64,000 bases of DNA from Iris pallida. Its lineage: Eukaryota; Streptophyta; Magnoliopsida; Asparagales; Iridaceae. Numbering within the stretch: position 1 is the first letter of the stretch; the number at the start of each line of letters is the position of its first letter. The notes beneath the pieces were generated by a model. That model did no database searches. It worked only from the letters and a program-made list of their open reading frames with translations, and had not been told where the DNA came from. Shown here one piece after another: positions 44,575-55,683 of this stretch. The DNA lies in NCBI GenBank assembly GCA_029216955.1, contig JANAVB010010791.1:8078868-8142867 (forward strand). The letters are read 5' to 3'. The position numbers and the translations under genes were made by a program.

Positions 44575-45417
44575 TGTTGGGTTGTATCTCGTTTCCGGTT
44601 GAGCGCTCAAATGGGGGGTGACAATGGAGTTGGTAATTTGGTCCCACATCGATTAGGAGGTGGGATCATGTGGTGTAGATAATTGGAATTGGTTCAGGTC
44701 TTACAGGAGAATTCCCTTTTAAGGCTTATGGGTCCAATTCAATATTGCACCTCATGGGCCAACTCCGGTTCGGGTCACACCGCGTTCCCAACAAGTGGTA
44801 TCAGAGCCCTTGGTTACGGGACTGGTTTGGGCGGCTCTAATTAGTTCGAGACAGATGGTGCTGAACGTTCATGCGTATACACAAATATACGAGCTCTCTT
44901 CTCAAGGTGGAGTAGGAGCATCAACTACACGAATTGGCTTCAAATGTGGGTTTGACGAGTCCAAGGTGGAGCAAGCCGTTGTGGTTGGCACACAATGGTG
45001 GTGTGGATGAACGTGTCGGTTTGGTTCTGTGGTCGAACGGATCGAGATATGACAATATGTTGGATCTCCTGGGTGCTCGGCTGGCTGTAACAAATAAAAA
45101 AGTAGCAATGAGTGCTAAGGTTGTTCAGCTAGTGGGAACGGACAAATGTACAAGGTGCTAAGGTTATTCGGTTAGTGAAAACGAGCTGAGGTGGAGATTA
45201 TTGGGTTGTATCTCGTTTCCGGTTGAGTGCTCAAATGGGGTGTGACAATGGAGTTGGTAATTTAGTCTCACATCGATTAGGAGGTGGGATCATATGGTGT
45301 AGATAATTGGGATTGATTCAGGCCTTACAGGAGAATTCGCTTTTAAGGCATATGGGCCCAATTCAATATCGCACCTCATGGGCCAACTCCGGTTCGGATC
45401 ACACCGCGTTCCCAACA
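44575..45417 (+). mobile_element. TRIM (terminal-repeat retrotransposon in miniature)
   Basis: 843 bases: two LTRs of 219 bases (44575-44793 and 45199-45417) around 405 bases of non-coding sequence. The LTR starts TGTTGGG (TATTGGG in the 3' copy) and ends CCCAACA. Target duplication ATATC is at 44570-44574 and 45418-45422. PBS TGGTATCAGAGC (44796-44807) matches initiator tRNA-Met; GCTGAGGTGGAGA before 45199 serves as the polypurine tract. No frame encodes a known retroelement domain, so it must borrow enzymes. The LTRs differ at several positions. Confidence 0.93.
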
Positions 45418-45529
45418 ATATCCTCTCAATTAACTCCCCAAGGCTTGCAACTAATAAAGTTACATAGGGAATTTATAACTGAAATTGTCTTCATACTCTA
45501 ACATAAAATTACTTTTAATTCTCTTTTAG

Positions 45530-47643
45530 TATGTGCCTAATGATGGAGATGGGTAGGGTTCCCTTCCTATATAGAGAAGATTCTAGAGTGTGACGAGCAT
45601 CATCCGTGTGTCGGAGAAGCTTGGAAAGCCATTCGCGACAAAGGGGGCTCGATTTGAGCTACTTGTGAGATGTATCAGAATCATATCAGAGTTGGCGGCA
45701 TACAACCGATATGTTTTAAAACGCAAAAATCGTCCAACAAGTTTGTGCAAAATTAGTGTTCCCACAGTATACCGGAGGGCAAGAGCTAAGCATTTTCATA
45801 GTTTTATTTGGACCGTTGGCAAGGTTCTAAATGGCAGTAGGCAGGCGCGCGACGGATAAGGTCTGTCTGCCACTTGCACCATCCTGATGTAAGTTCACAG
45901 TCCAACCGGGTAGAAAAAATAGACGTAAAACATGTACGTATGTGTAACTTAAACAGTACTCATATATTTAATTTGGACAATACAATCATTACTGGCGAAG
46001 TAAGATTAAGAATCTTCTGTTCGTCAAGAAGTTGCATCTTCCAGTATTTGCGTCAGAGAAGACGAGTAATAAATCTGATAGGCCAGTGATAAATCCGATG
46101 AGGACTGGACGTTCGAGCGCATACAAGTCTATAGGTATATCAAACAATTCGTAGATGAGAACGTGTACAATCACATCATGAACATTGATCATACCAAAAC
46201 TTTGTGAGAAAAGCTCGAGTCTTTGTATGCTAAGAAGAATGGTACCAATAAGCCGTTTCTGATCTGACATATGATGGGTCCGAGGTACAAAGATGGTACA
46301 CCAATTATAAATCACCTTAGTGAGTTCTAGGGCATGGTTGGTCTGTTGTCATCTATGGGAGTCAAATTCAATAACAAAGTATAAGTGCTTTGGTTGTTGG
46401 GTACATTGTCGGACTTATGAAAAACTGTATAGGTGTCTATGATCACTTCTGCTCCTGAAGATGTTGTAAGCTTGGAGTTCGCTAAGAGTGGTGCTGAATG
46501 AGGAGATGCGAAGGAAATCTTTACGCATATCGTTTTCATCACATTCTGAAGCATTCGTATCAGAGAGCTGGGGGAGGAACAAAAGTAAGGGTTCACGCAA
46601 CTAGATGGGCAAAGGAGAGGAAAGTCCAAGGATCAGTACGAGGACTTTGAGTGCTATTACTATGGCAAGAAAGATCACATTAAAAAAACTATTTTGCTTG
46701 GAAGAGAAGAAGTGCGACAATGGGAAGCATAACGAGAACAATACAACGACTTCAGTACATGGAGATGACATTATCCTTGTAGGTGACAATGTTACTATGA
46801 ACCTCAAATGCATTAACAGTAGTTGGTTGGTGGACTCGGGGGCTTCAACTTACATATCTCATAAATAGGACACTACTTGCTACTTACACAATAGGAGTCT
46901 GTAGAGTTTTCAAAATGGACAATGAGAGTGCCAAAGGATATTGCTATTGGAGATGTGCACTTGGAAGCAAATACATGAGCTATTCTAGTGCTTAAGGATG
47001 TCCTCCATGTCCTAGATATCCGCTTCAACCTGGTGTGGGTTGGAAAGTTGGATGATGATGAATCCTTCATTCTCTTAGGAAACGATTAGTAGAAGCTTTA
47101 TAGGAATTCAATAGTTGTTGCTAGAGGAAGAAAGAGGTCCGATCTCTATTATATGAAAAGGAGCGTACAAGGGACACATGAGTTAATACGATCAATGATC
47201 TATCTATTGAGTTATGGGATAGACAGGTTAGCCATATCAATGATGAGGGAATTAACTACTTAGCTAACCTAAAAGTGATTCAAGAAGATTACAAAATTGG
47301 AGAGATGCACACGTTGTATGACTAGAAAGAAGCATATGATATCCTGTTAGAGTCATCTATCTTAGAGGAAGCCGGTGTTGCTCAAGTTTATTCACTCAGA
47401 CATCTGCAGTCTATTGAAGGTAAAAATATATTGGCGTGCTTCTTATTTTGTAACATTTATTGATGAAAGTTCCAGAAAAGTTTTGGGCCTACACCATAAA
47501 AATAAAGGATCAAGTATTTGCACTATCAAGGAGTTTCAGGCCTCAGTTGAAAGAGAAACCGACTTAGAAGTGAAGCGTATTCGCTCTGACAATAGAGGCA
47601 AATATATAGGTTCCTTCGATGCATATTGCAAAGTAAGGAATAC
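45530..47643 (+). pseudogene. Decayed copia element A, left part (LTR fragment, gag, protease, integrase start)
   Basis: The segment 45545-45830 aligns with 60060-60360, so it is the 5' portion of the left LTR, cut short. From about 46090 gag-like sequence is readable in alternating frames with stops: ESLYAKKNGTNKPF, then FECYYYGKKDHIKK (a zinc knuckle missing one cysteine), then the protease WLVDSGASTYIS (about 46833). Integrase begins near 47380 and stops at RIRSDNRGKYIGSF (about 47578), where the Tekay element is inserted after AATAC. The reading resembles TNT1-94-like Pol. Many frameshifts and stops; long dead. Confidence 0.85.
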
Positions 47644-49377
47644 TGTCACGCCCGAGTACCGAAATACGGAGACGGACTAGGCCAGCTACATCATATGAGG
47701 TACGTAACGTCACACGGCGATCGTGGCTGTCGAGAGACTAGGGGGTACATGCTACAATCAAGTCTCCTATGGTCCCACAGAGTTCTATGTCTCAATCAAT
47801 CAAATCATATCAGCAAATAGATGAACATTAAAGATAAAGCAGTAAGGCGTCCCCGACGCTTCATCAAAATGATCATGAGAGACTAGCTTCATAATTTAGC
47901 TATCTCGGAGAGTCAGGAGTACAAAATTATACACAGCTGCAGTCTGCTTAATTACAATTATGTACTGACACAAAATATTAAGTAATCCGGCTAACAGGTG
48001 CCGGTGGCTAAACGCCGCAAAAGTATAAGCAGGAGTGGTGGAGAAGAAATCCACTCGAGTCCCCGAACTGCCATGCTCCTAGTATGCACCATAGATGTCA
48101 GGGAGGAAGATCGTGTCCTCTGGCTCTGCTACGGGATCTGGCCAAACAAAACCAGCGGGTTCAGCCCCGAATAGCAAGTACCGCCAAAGGGGCACAAGAG
48201 TTAAGATTAAAAACCCAGTTAAATAGAATGATTGATAAGAGTAATACTTATGCTACTATTATAGGGTAGCGCAACATCCTCGAACCCATATGGCACCCTT
48301 ACAACCAAACAAGGACAAAAGGTGCCGCATGGAGTCGGGACGTGTCGTACTCTATAGCTTTCACATAAGTTAAAAGGCATAAACAATAAAATCTCCTGAT
48401 CGTGACTTCGGTCGATAGCCTATCGCAACACAATAACCAACCCAACAATCAAACAAGAACATGGGTTGGATCATGTACCATGATAGACCATGTTCCTCAG
48501 TCATTCCCAGAAGTAGCACTCCATAATCAGAATAAGTCTTCCGTTCATAACTTCGGTCCACAGCCTATCATAGTACGATAACCAACCCAACAATCAAACA
48601 AGAACATGGGTTGGATCACGTACTATGACAGTCCGCTTCCCTCAGTTACTCACGGAAGGTAATAGGATACAAGCGAGTCGTTTTCACGGCCAATCAAGTC
48701 TACGAGTTTCAAGTGGGACGAGGTTATCCTCGCGTCATGTTATTGGAAATCCTCAGATCGTATCTTCCCAGCAAGGCTAGCCAACCCAGGGGTTCGCGTA
48801 GACAGGTATGATTGAGCACAGGTCCCTCGCAAGGCCACCTTGCTAAAACATATAATATATAGCAGGAATTAATCGGATACAGTCATCCACTCGTTGCAGA
48901 TGACACAGTATCCGTGGAGACCAGCCGGCGCGTCAAGACAGTATCTCAAGGCGGCTGGTGTAACACGATCTCGGGATTCTGCCCTCCCCATGCATCTAGT
49001 ATATTTAGTTGCCTAATTTAACCCTAGGTGAAATCTTGGACTTTCATGCTGTGGCCTGCATGATTATCCTCCTAAAGTCGTACTTTAGTACGAGCACCCC
49101 AAAGAGGATCCATGTCAATCAGTATGTCAACATGTTCTACCCTCCTTAGTGTAATGCATCATTGCAAATACGCCACGTGGAGTTACGAGTCATTTGTCGA
49201 GCATGAACAAGAACTGGGACATTCAGGTACATGTATCAGGTAGGAACACTTTGTTCTCCGGGGTCACATTAGTGCTCATATCATGCTCGGGACAAAAGGC
49301 GTAAGGATATAAAATGGACATATAATATATATATAATAATAATAATAATAAGGTAACAAGATAGGGCACAAAAGTCC

Positions 49378-49930
49378 ATGCGGCTCAAGGGGAGTGAGTC
49401 CATGCGGCTAAGTCAACACAGGTTCATGCGGCTGGGACTGCACGCTCATGCGGCTAAGGGAGCCCAAGGCGCATGCGGCTGGAAGGGCGGGTTCATGCGG
49501 ACGAAGGGGTATCAGCGTATGCGGCTGCGAAGGGAGCAATCGCCAGGCGGCCGGGGTTCAACAGCATATGCGGCTAGGATCAGACGAAGTCTTATGCGGC
49601 TGAACATGGGCGATACATATGCGGCTGGATGATGATGGATGGGCCTTATGCGGCCCAAAAACAGTAGCGCATATGCGGCTGGGTGCAAAAGAACTCATGC
49701 GGCTGCGAAGGCTAGCCGCATGAAGTCCATGCGACAGGGGCTCATGCGGCTGAGTCTGAACAAGGCTATGCGGCTCAATTACTTGCCGCATGAGGATTCA
49801 TGCGGTCAAGTACTCAAGCAAGTCTTATGCGGCTAGGAAGAACCTTCCATGCGGCTGAGCTCGAACGAGTCTCATGCGGCTGGAAAGGTCATGCGGCCAG
49901 AGACTTGCCGCATAAAGATTCATGCGGTCA
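49378..49930 (+). repeat. ATGCGGCT word array in the 3' LTR (copy 2)
   Basis: About two dozen copies of ATGCGG (most ATGCGGCT, a few in reverse as AGCCGCAT or TGCCGCAT). Successive starts are 49378, 49402, 49426, 49448, 49473, 49495 and 49519, so the step is 22-26 bases. Between words the spacers share almost nothing. The array is at the same relative place in the LTR as the 60-bp array of copy 1. Confidence 0.9.
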
Positions 49931-50350
49931 AGTACTGCTCTTCTTCTCCACTTGTCCGAGAAGAGGAGCCAAGCAACCATGGCTTCCAAACTACACAAAA
50001 CCTTCATCCGGAGCCCAAATCGGAACTTCCTTAGGTCAAAATGGGGTAGAATAAAATTCTCTACAACATGGAACCATCAAAACTTAAAAATAATGAAGTT
50101 TGCTAGATCAAAACCAAGAAAATCCGAAAATGGTTAAAACCTAGATCTACAAAGATTAAAGCTTCAAAATGGAAAACTTCAAGTTCTAAACTAGTATAGA
50201 ATAAGGAGAAGAACATATTTTGACAAATAATTTTGTAAGAAAACATCAACAACATTTATGGATCCATCTCTTGAGCAAGTTGGTACTTGCCTTGGTTGGT
50301 GGAGGAAAGTAAATGAGAGAAAATAAATGAGAGGAGAGAGAATGAGTTGA

Positions 50351-50362
50351 GTTATTATATAG
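50351..50362 (-). promoter_or_regulatory. TATA box of the Tekay copy 2 LTR
   Basis: Minus strand CTATATAATAAC, followed by a TC-rich stretch (CTCTCTCCTCTC). The functional copy is the equivalent one in the 5' LTR at 58385-58396. Confidence 0.7.
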
Positions 50363-50595
50363 AATCTTGAACCCATGAGTTCATGATGAACCAAGGTGAA
50401 CCAAGAATAGGTTACCCAAATGAGCCAAAACTGTAGGCCCAAATGCAAAAAATAAATTACGAAATAATATTTTGTCGAATATTTTTGGAAAATGTATGAA
50501 GAAATACAGCATAATAAATATAGTAAAAATACAAGAAAAATACAATTTACCGGTTTACGTATTAAAAATACGTATTCCAGGATCGGGGAGTGACA

Positions 50596-50612
50596 TCTCT
50601 ACCCTTCTTAGA
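50596..50612 (-). other. Polypurine tract, Tekay copy 2
   Basis: Minus strand AAGAAGGGTAGAGA immediately before the 3' LTR. Confidence 0.8.
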
Positions 50613-50786
50613 AAAATTCCGTCCTCGGAATTCCAGCCAAGACAGGATAGTGAAATCAGGGCAAGCAAGGCTCAATCATATATAAGTTAACTATCATAGC
50701 AGTTATTATCATACATCAGAAGGTGCAAAACAAGCAGGTACAGATAAGCATGGAATCGTGTCAATAAGGTGCAAAAATATACCTTA

Positions 50787-53700
50787 TCAGTCAAACAAAT
50801 GCGGATACCGAGATCTGATCTCGTCCTCGCGCTCCCAGGTTGACTCTCCCGGAGAGTGATGGTTCCAAGAAACACGGACAAGGCTTATCGTCCGATTCTT
50901 GAGTACCTTCTCTCGCCGGTCTAAAATAGATACGGGTTGTTCCTCGTAAGTTAGGTCGGTACCAACGACTAACTCAGAATGATCGAGGACATGACTCGGA
51001 TCCGGGACATACCCACGTAATTGGGACACATGAAACACATCATGTATGCCAGTTAACGAAGGCGGAAGGGCAAGTCGATAAGCCACATCGCCTACCCGAG
51101 CGAGAATCTTAAAAGGACCAACGTATCTTGGACTAAGCTTTCCTCGGGTTCCAAATCTAATGATACCCCGAGTTGGCGAAATCCGCAGAAACACTTGGTC
51201 GCCAACTCTGAACTCTAGAGGCCTACGATGCTGATCTGCCCAATGACGATGTCGGTCCTGTGCAACTCGAAGGCGCTCTCTGACCAACTTAACTATCTCC
51301 ACAGTCTGCGTGATCATCTCTGGTCCCAACAACTTTCGTTCTCCGACGTCGTCCCATGCCAAAGGGGACCTACACTTCCTTCCGTACAATGTTTCGAACG
51401 GGGCCATCTGAAAGCTAGCCTGATAGCTGTTGTTATAGGAGAACTCCACAAGATGAAGGTGATCCTCCCAAGATCCGCCAAAGTCCAAGGTACACGCCCG
51501 TAGTATATCTTCTAACATCTGAATGGTTCTTTCTGATTGCCCGTCAGTTTGTGGATGATAAGCAGTACTGAATCTTAACTTGGTTCCCAAACTTTGGTGT
51601 AAGCTCCGCCAAAAATGGGAAGTAAACCGCGTATCCTGATCTGACACTATACTAACTGGAACACCGTGCTGCCTTACTATCTGCTTCATGTACATTTCTG
51701 CTAACTGCTCAGTAGTCTGTCCAACTCGGAAGGGAAGGAAATGAGCGACCTTCGTGAGTCGATCTACTATTACCCAGACTGCATTCTTGCCAGCCGGGGA
51801 TCTAGGTAAACCGGTCACAAAGTCCATCGTGATGTGCTCCCATTTCCATTCTGGGATAGGAAGCGGCTGTAGCAATCCTGCTGGTCTCTGCTGCTCGGCT
51901 TTCACCTGCTGACATACCAGACACTTGGATACAAATCTCGCTATCTCTCTTTTCATGCCATTCCAGCAAAAGAACTGCCTGATATCTCGATACATCTTCG
52001 TTCCTCCTGGATGAATGGAGTAAATAGAACTATGAGTTTCGGACATAACTTCTTGCCGAAGGTCTCCACTCGGTACACAGAGTCTGTTTCCAAACCTGAG
52101 CGTACCATCTTCATGAATTACTAACTCCTTCCTACGGCCTGATTCACACTCCGACCGCAACTTCTGAATCTGTGGATCTCCTGCTTGTGCTGCCCTTATC
52201 ATCTCTACTAAGGTTGACTGAATCTGCATACTGGTCATTCTTCCTATATCCCCTGGCAAAACTACTTCGATTCCCATACTCTGGAGGTCTTCTAAAATAT
52301 GCTTCTGCGAGGTCAGGATAAAGGCACTGTTTCTCCTACTCAGTGCATCTGCAACTATATTCGCCTTGCCTGGATGATACTGAAGATCTAAATCAAAATC
52401 CTTCAGCAGTTCTAACCATCTTCTTTGTCTCATGTTCAAATCTCGTTGCGTGAATACGTATTTCAAACTCTTATGATCAGTATAGATCTCTACCCGATCT
52501 CCGTATAAATAGTGCCTCCACAACTTGAGTGAAAACACTACGGCTGCTAACTCCAAATCGTGAGTCGGGTAATTCTTCTCATGGTCTCGAAGCTGTCGAG
52601 ACGCATATGCTATCACCTTTCTGTGCTGCATCAATACACATCCAAGACCCTTCCCAGATGCGTCACAATATACTGTAAAGCCTCCCGCTCCTACCGGAAG
52701 CGTCAAGATCGGGGCTGAGATCAATCTCTTCTTCAATTCTTCAAATGATGCCTGACAGCTAGCTGACCAAACAAACTCTACGTCCTTGTGCGTCAAACGC
52801 GTTAAGGGCGCAGAGATCTTGGCAAAGTCCGCCACGAACCTTCTGTAGTAACCAGCTAATCCCAAGAAACTTCGCACTTCTGCAACCGTTCTCGGGACTG
52901 GCCAATACTCTACGGCCTCAATCTTCTTCGGATCCACTGACACTCCTGCCCCAGAAATTACATGCCCCAGGAACGAAATGTGATCTAACCAGAATTCACA
53001 CTTGTCGAGCTTCGCATAAAGTTGATGCTCCCTCAAGGTCTGCAAGACAGTCCTAAGATGTTTCTCATGCTCCTCTTCACTGCTGGAATAGACAAGAATG
53101 TCATCTATGAACACCACCACAAATTTATCCAAGTATGGCAGAAAGATGCGGTTCATTAAATCCATGAATACTGCGGGGGCGTTGGTTAGTCCAAAGGGCA
53201 TTACTAAAAACTCATAATGCCCGTATCTAGATCTGAATGCTGTCTTCGGTATGTCTTGCTCCCGGACTCTTACTTGATAGTATCCCGACCGAAGATCGAT
53301 CTTGGAAAAGACACTGGCCTTGCTCAACTGGTCAAACAGGTCATCAATCCTTGGTAGCGGGTACTTATTCTTCACTGTTACTGCATTCAGCTTGCGGTAG
53401 TCGATGCACATCCTCGTCGACCCATCCTTCTTGGGAACTAGAATCACTGGCGCGGCCCATGGCGATTTACTGTCTCGAATGAATCCCTTAGACTTCAACT
53501 CTTCCTCATGTTGATACAACTTATCCTGTTCTGACGACGACATTCTGTAAACTCTGTCTGCAATAGGCCTCGTTCCAGGGTTCAACTCAATGCTAAATTC
53601 TACCTCTCTGACTGGGGGTATCCCTGGGAGCTCATCAGGGAAGACGTCGAGAAAATCTTCGACCACTCTCGGAATCTGTCCTGGCTCTGACACTGCTGCT

Positions 53701-55376
53701 GAGATGACGCCTCCGGCCTGATTCTTCAAGGTTCGAGTAAAGATGAACTGCTCCATCCCAGGAACGCTGAATATGACCCTACCTCCTCTACAATCAATTG
53801 TCGCATGACTGTCTCTCAACCAGTCCATGCCAAGAACGACATCAAAATTCCCCATAGGGAATTCAATCAATGATGCGGGCAGTAAATGCCCACACACCTC
53901 CACCGGACATGAAAAGCGCACTCTGCTAACTTCTACGAGCCCATTGCCGGTGAGTATATCCATCCTCTCCGGCAATGCCTCAAACTCTAATCCAATCCGT
54001 GTAGCATATTGTGCAGAGATGAATGAATGAGTAGCGCCTGAATCAAATAATGCTACAGCGGAAAATGAGGTGAGAATTTTACCTGCCACCACGTCACTAG
54101 ACGCTAGAGCCTCTCCCAAGGTCAATGTGAGAGCCTGGCCCCGCGGAGCCCCTTGTTGCGGCCTTCCTCGACCATGCTGTTGCTGCCTCTGAGGGCCTCC
54201 GGCTTCCTGTGCCTGGCGGAACATCTGAGCCTGCGTTGGTAGGCGCTGGGCTAGGGGCCTTACTGCTAATACTGGCCCTCCACTCGGGATTGCCACTGGA
54301 GCTGGCAATGCTGGAAACTGCTGAGCTGGCCCTCCTGGCCTCTGCATCATAGGACAAGTGGAAATACGGTGGTATGAACTACCACACCTCAAGCATAAGC
54401 CATTCGCTGACCGGCACACCTCCCTCGTGTGCCCTGCCTTCCCACAGAATGTACAGCCCTGGGGTGCTCCCTGACGCTGTTGCTGGTTCCTCGGCTGCTG
54501 ATGCCGAACTGGCGCTGTATTAGTTGACACGGCCGTCCTCCGCGGCGCTCCTGCATCATGAATACGTACACCGGGTGCTGGTGCCGATGTTCGCTGCATT
54601 GCTCCTCCTCCAACCTGGGAATGAGATCTCTTCTGACCTCTTGTCCTCGATGCCAACCTCTGCTGGGTAAGCTCGTGCCTCCGGGCTGCCGTCAAGACAG
54701 CGTCAAACGTCTGGTAGTCGTGTCCCTCCACAAGCTGGAGTAGTTCCAAATGAAGTCCCTGCTGGAACCTCATAGCTTTCTCTGGCTCCGTTGCCACCAT
54801 TGATGGTGCGAAACGGCACAATCTGCAGAACTCTGCTGCATACCCATCTACGGTCTTGCCTGCTTGCTTGAGATTGATGAACTTCTGCTGGAGCTCATAT
54901 CGAGCTACTACGCCAAAATACTTGGCCTTGAATCTGTCACGGAAGGTGGTCCAACGAACTGGGCGTCTTGTACCTACTTCTTCTGATGCCCACCAGTCGC
55001 GGGCAAGATCCTGAAGTACCAGTTTGACCTGATCAACCTTCTCATCATCTGGAACCTTGGCTGCCACAAGAATGGCTTCGATGTCTTGAATCCATGCATC
55101 CGCAGTGATGGCATCCTCCGTGCCATCAAAATACCTCGGGTTCAAGCGACGGAACCTTCCTGATGCTCCCGAGTCAACCCCGGCACTCCTCTCAAGAGCT
55201 AACTGAATCCCTTGGTTCAGCAACACGTTCTGCTCCTGCTGCCGAGTCTGTTGCTGTTGGTTAGTGACAAGAAACCCCCGGATGATCTCCAGGAGTGCTA
55301 CGGCGTCTGGTACTGCCGTCGCTGCTGGTGCTGCAGGAGTTTCAATAACCTGCGGCTGCACTGCCTCTGGTTCCAT
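50787..55376 (-). CDS. gag-pol: Tekay gag-pol polyprotein, intact (copy 2)
   Basis: One frame of 1529 codons from ATG 55376 ([10 protein letters not shown]) to TGA 50789-50787. The frame is open somewhat further upstream but the next upstream candidate is GTG, and copy 1 uses the equivalent ATG. In order: Gag core; two CCHC knuckles ([14 protein letters not shown] and [14 protein letters not shown], about 54460-54350); protease FDSGA (about 54045); RT with FIDD (about 53105); RNase H with YCDAS, LELAAV, TDHKSL and ADALSR (about 52670-52340); integrase with its zinc-binding region, MDFVTG, SDQDTRF and GQSERT; and a chromodomain-like end with [14 protein letters not shown]. All expected catalytic acids are present. 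The product assembles particles, copies the element RNA and inserts the DNA. Likely a potentially autonomous copy; expression unknown. Confidence 0.96.
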   Translation of the reverse strand: MEPEAVQPQVIETPAAPAATAVPDAVALLEIIRGFLVTNQQQQTRQQEQNVLLNQGIQLALERSAGVDSGASGRFRRLNPRYFDGTEDAITADAWIQDIEAILVAAKVPDDEKVDQVKLVLQDLARDWWASEEVGTRRPVRWTTFRDRFKAKYFGVVARYELQQKFINLKQAGKTVDGYAAEFCRLCRFAPSMVATEPEKAMRFQQGLHLELLQLVEGHDYQTFDAVLTAARRHELTQQRLASRTRGQKRSHSQVGGGAMQRTSAPAPGVRIHDAGAPRRTAVSTNTAPVRHQQPRNQQQRQGAPQGCTFCGKAGHTREVCRSANGLCLRCGSSYHRISTCPMMQRPGGPAQQFPALPAPVAIPSGGPVLAVRPLAQRLPTQAQMFRQAQEAGGPQRQQQHGRGRPQQGAPRGQALTLTLGEALASSDVVAGKILTSFSAVALFDSGATHSFISAQYATRIGLEFEALPERMDILTGNGLVEVSRVRFSCPVEVCGHLLPASLIEFPMGNFDVVLGMDWLRDSHATIDCRGGRVIFSVPGMEQFIFTRTLKNQAGGVISAAVSEPGQIPRVVEDFLDVFPDELPGIPPVREVEFSIELNPGTRPIADRVYRMSSSEQDKLYQHEEELKSKGFIRDSKSPWAAPVILVPKKDGSTRMCIDYRKLNAVTVKNKYPLPRIDDLFDQLSKASVFSKIDLRSGYYQVRVREQDIPKTAFRSRYGHYEFLVMPFGLTNAPAVFMDLMNRIFLPYLDKFVVVFIDDILVYSSSEEEHEKHLRTVLQTLREHQLYAKLDKCEFWLDHISFLGHVISGAGVSVDPKKIEAVEYWPVPRTVAEVRSFLGLAGYYRRFVADFAKISAPLTRLTHKDVEFVWSASCQASFEELKKRLISAPILTLPVGAGGFTVYCDASGKGLGCVLMQHRKVIAYASRQLRDHEKNYPTHDLELAAVVFSLKLWRHYLYGDRVEIYTDHKSLKYVFTQRDLNMRQRRWLELLKDFDLDLQYHPGKANIVADALSRRNSAFILTSQKHILEDLQSMGIEVVLPGDIGRMTSMQIQSTLVEMIRAAQAGDPQIQKLRSECESGRRKELVIHEDGTLRFGNRLCVPSGDLRQEVMSETHSSIYSIHPGGTKMYRDIRQFFCWNGMKREIARFVSKCLVCQQVKAEQQRPAGLLQPLPIPEWKWEHITMDFVTGLPRSPAGKNAVWVIVDRLTKVAHFLPFRVGQTTEQLAEMYMKQIVRQHGVPVSIVSDQDTRFTSHFWRSLHQSLGTKLRFSTAYHPQTDGQSERTIQMLEDILRACTLDFGGSWEDHLHLVEFSYNNSYQASFQMAPFETLYGRKCRSPLAWDDVGERKLLGPEMITQTVEIVKLVRERLRVAQDRHRHWADQHRRPLEFRVGDQVFLRISPTRGIIRFGTRGKLSPRYVGPFKILARVGDVAYRLALPPSLTGIHDVFHVSQLRGYVPDPSHVLDHSELVVGTDLTYEEQPVSILDRREKVLKNRTISLVRVSWNHHSPGESTWEREDEIRSRYPHLFD

Positions 55377-55683
55377 TCCTGCTCGTGCCTGCACTGGAGA
55401 AGGTTCTCTCCCCTGTTGCTGCCCAGTCGAGCCATGCTCTTGTTGCTCTTCCTCATGGACCTCACCCGCTACTGAGAATGAAGCTCCCCTATAGAGAAGA
55501 ATATAAGATTATCAAGTCCGGACGAGGAAGATTTCGAAGATGCAAGTCAGGTTAGAGATCAAGGCAAGGACAGAGAATTCGAAACAGAATTTCAAGGGGA
55601 ACAAGTTTTGATTGAGACTCCTAATAATTCGCAATACCCCACAAGTCTGAAAATCAGACCTGCATGGGCCACCACTTAAACCT
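55377..55683 (-). other. 5' leader and PBS position, Tekay copy 2
   Basis: Non-coding leader between the 5' LTR and gag. Directly after the LTR the minus strand reads AGGTTTAAGTGGTGGCCCAT, nearly identical to copy 1 at 3185-3204. TTCTTCTCTATAG at about 55505-55493 resembles a splice acceptor just upstream of an open stretch leading into gag. Confidence 0.5.

Larger units (their letters stand above)
47644..50595 (-). repeat. 3' LTR of Tekay copy 2
   Basis: 2952 bases. On the minus strand a TATA box CTATATAATAAC lies at 50362-50351, about 240 bases into the LTR, followed by a TC-rich leader. The ATGCGGCT array is at 49378-49930, and an ATA/AAT microsatellite at about 49325-49352. Confidence 0.96.

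Noticed and set aside
44575..44793. Cassandra-type TRIM with a 5S rRNA-like promoter
   Set aside because: No 5S internal-promoter-like block was visible in the LTR.
49378..49930. CRISPR-like array (regular short repeats with unique spacers)
   Set aside because: The repeat is only eight bases, spacing varies, some copies are inverted, and it lies in a plant LTR; no cas genes.
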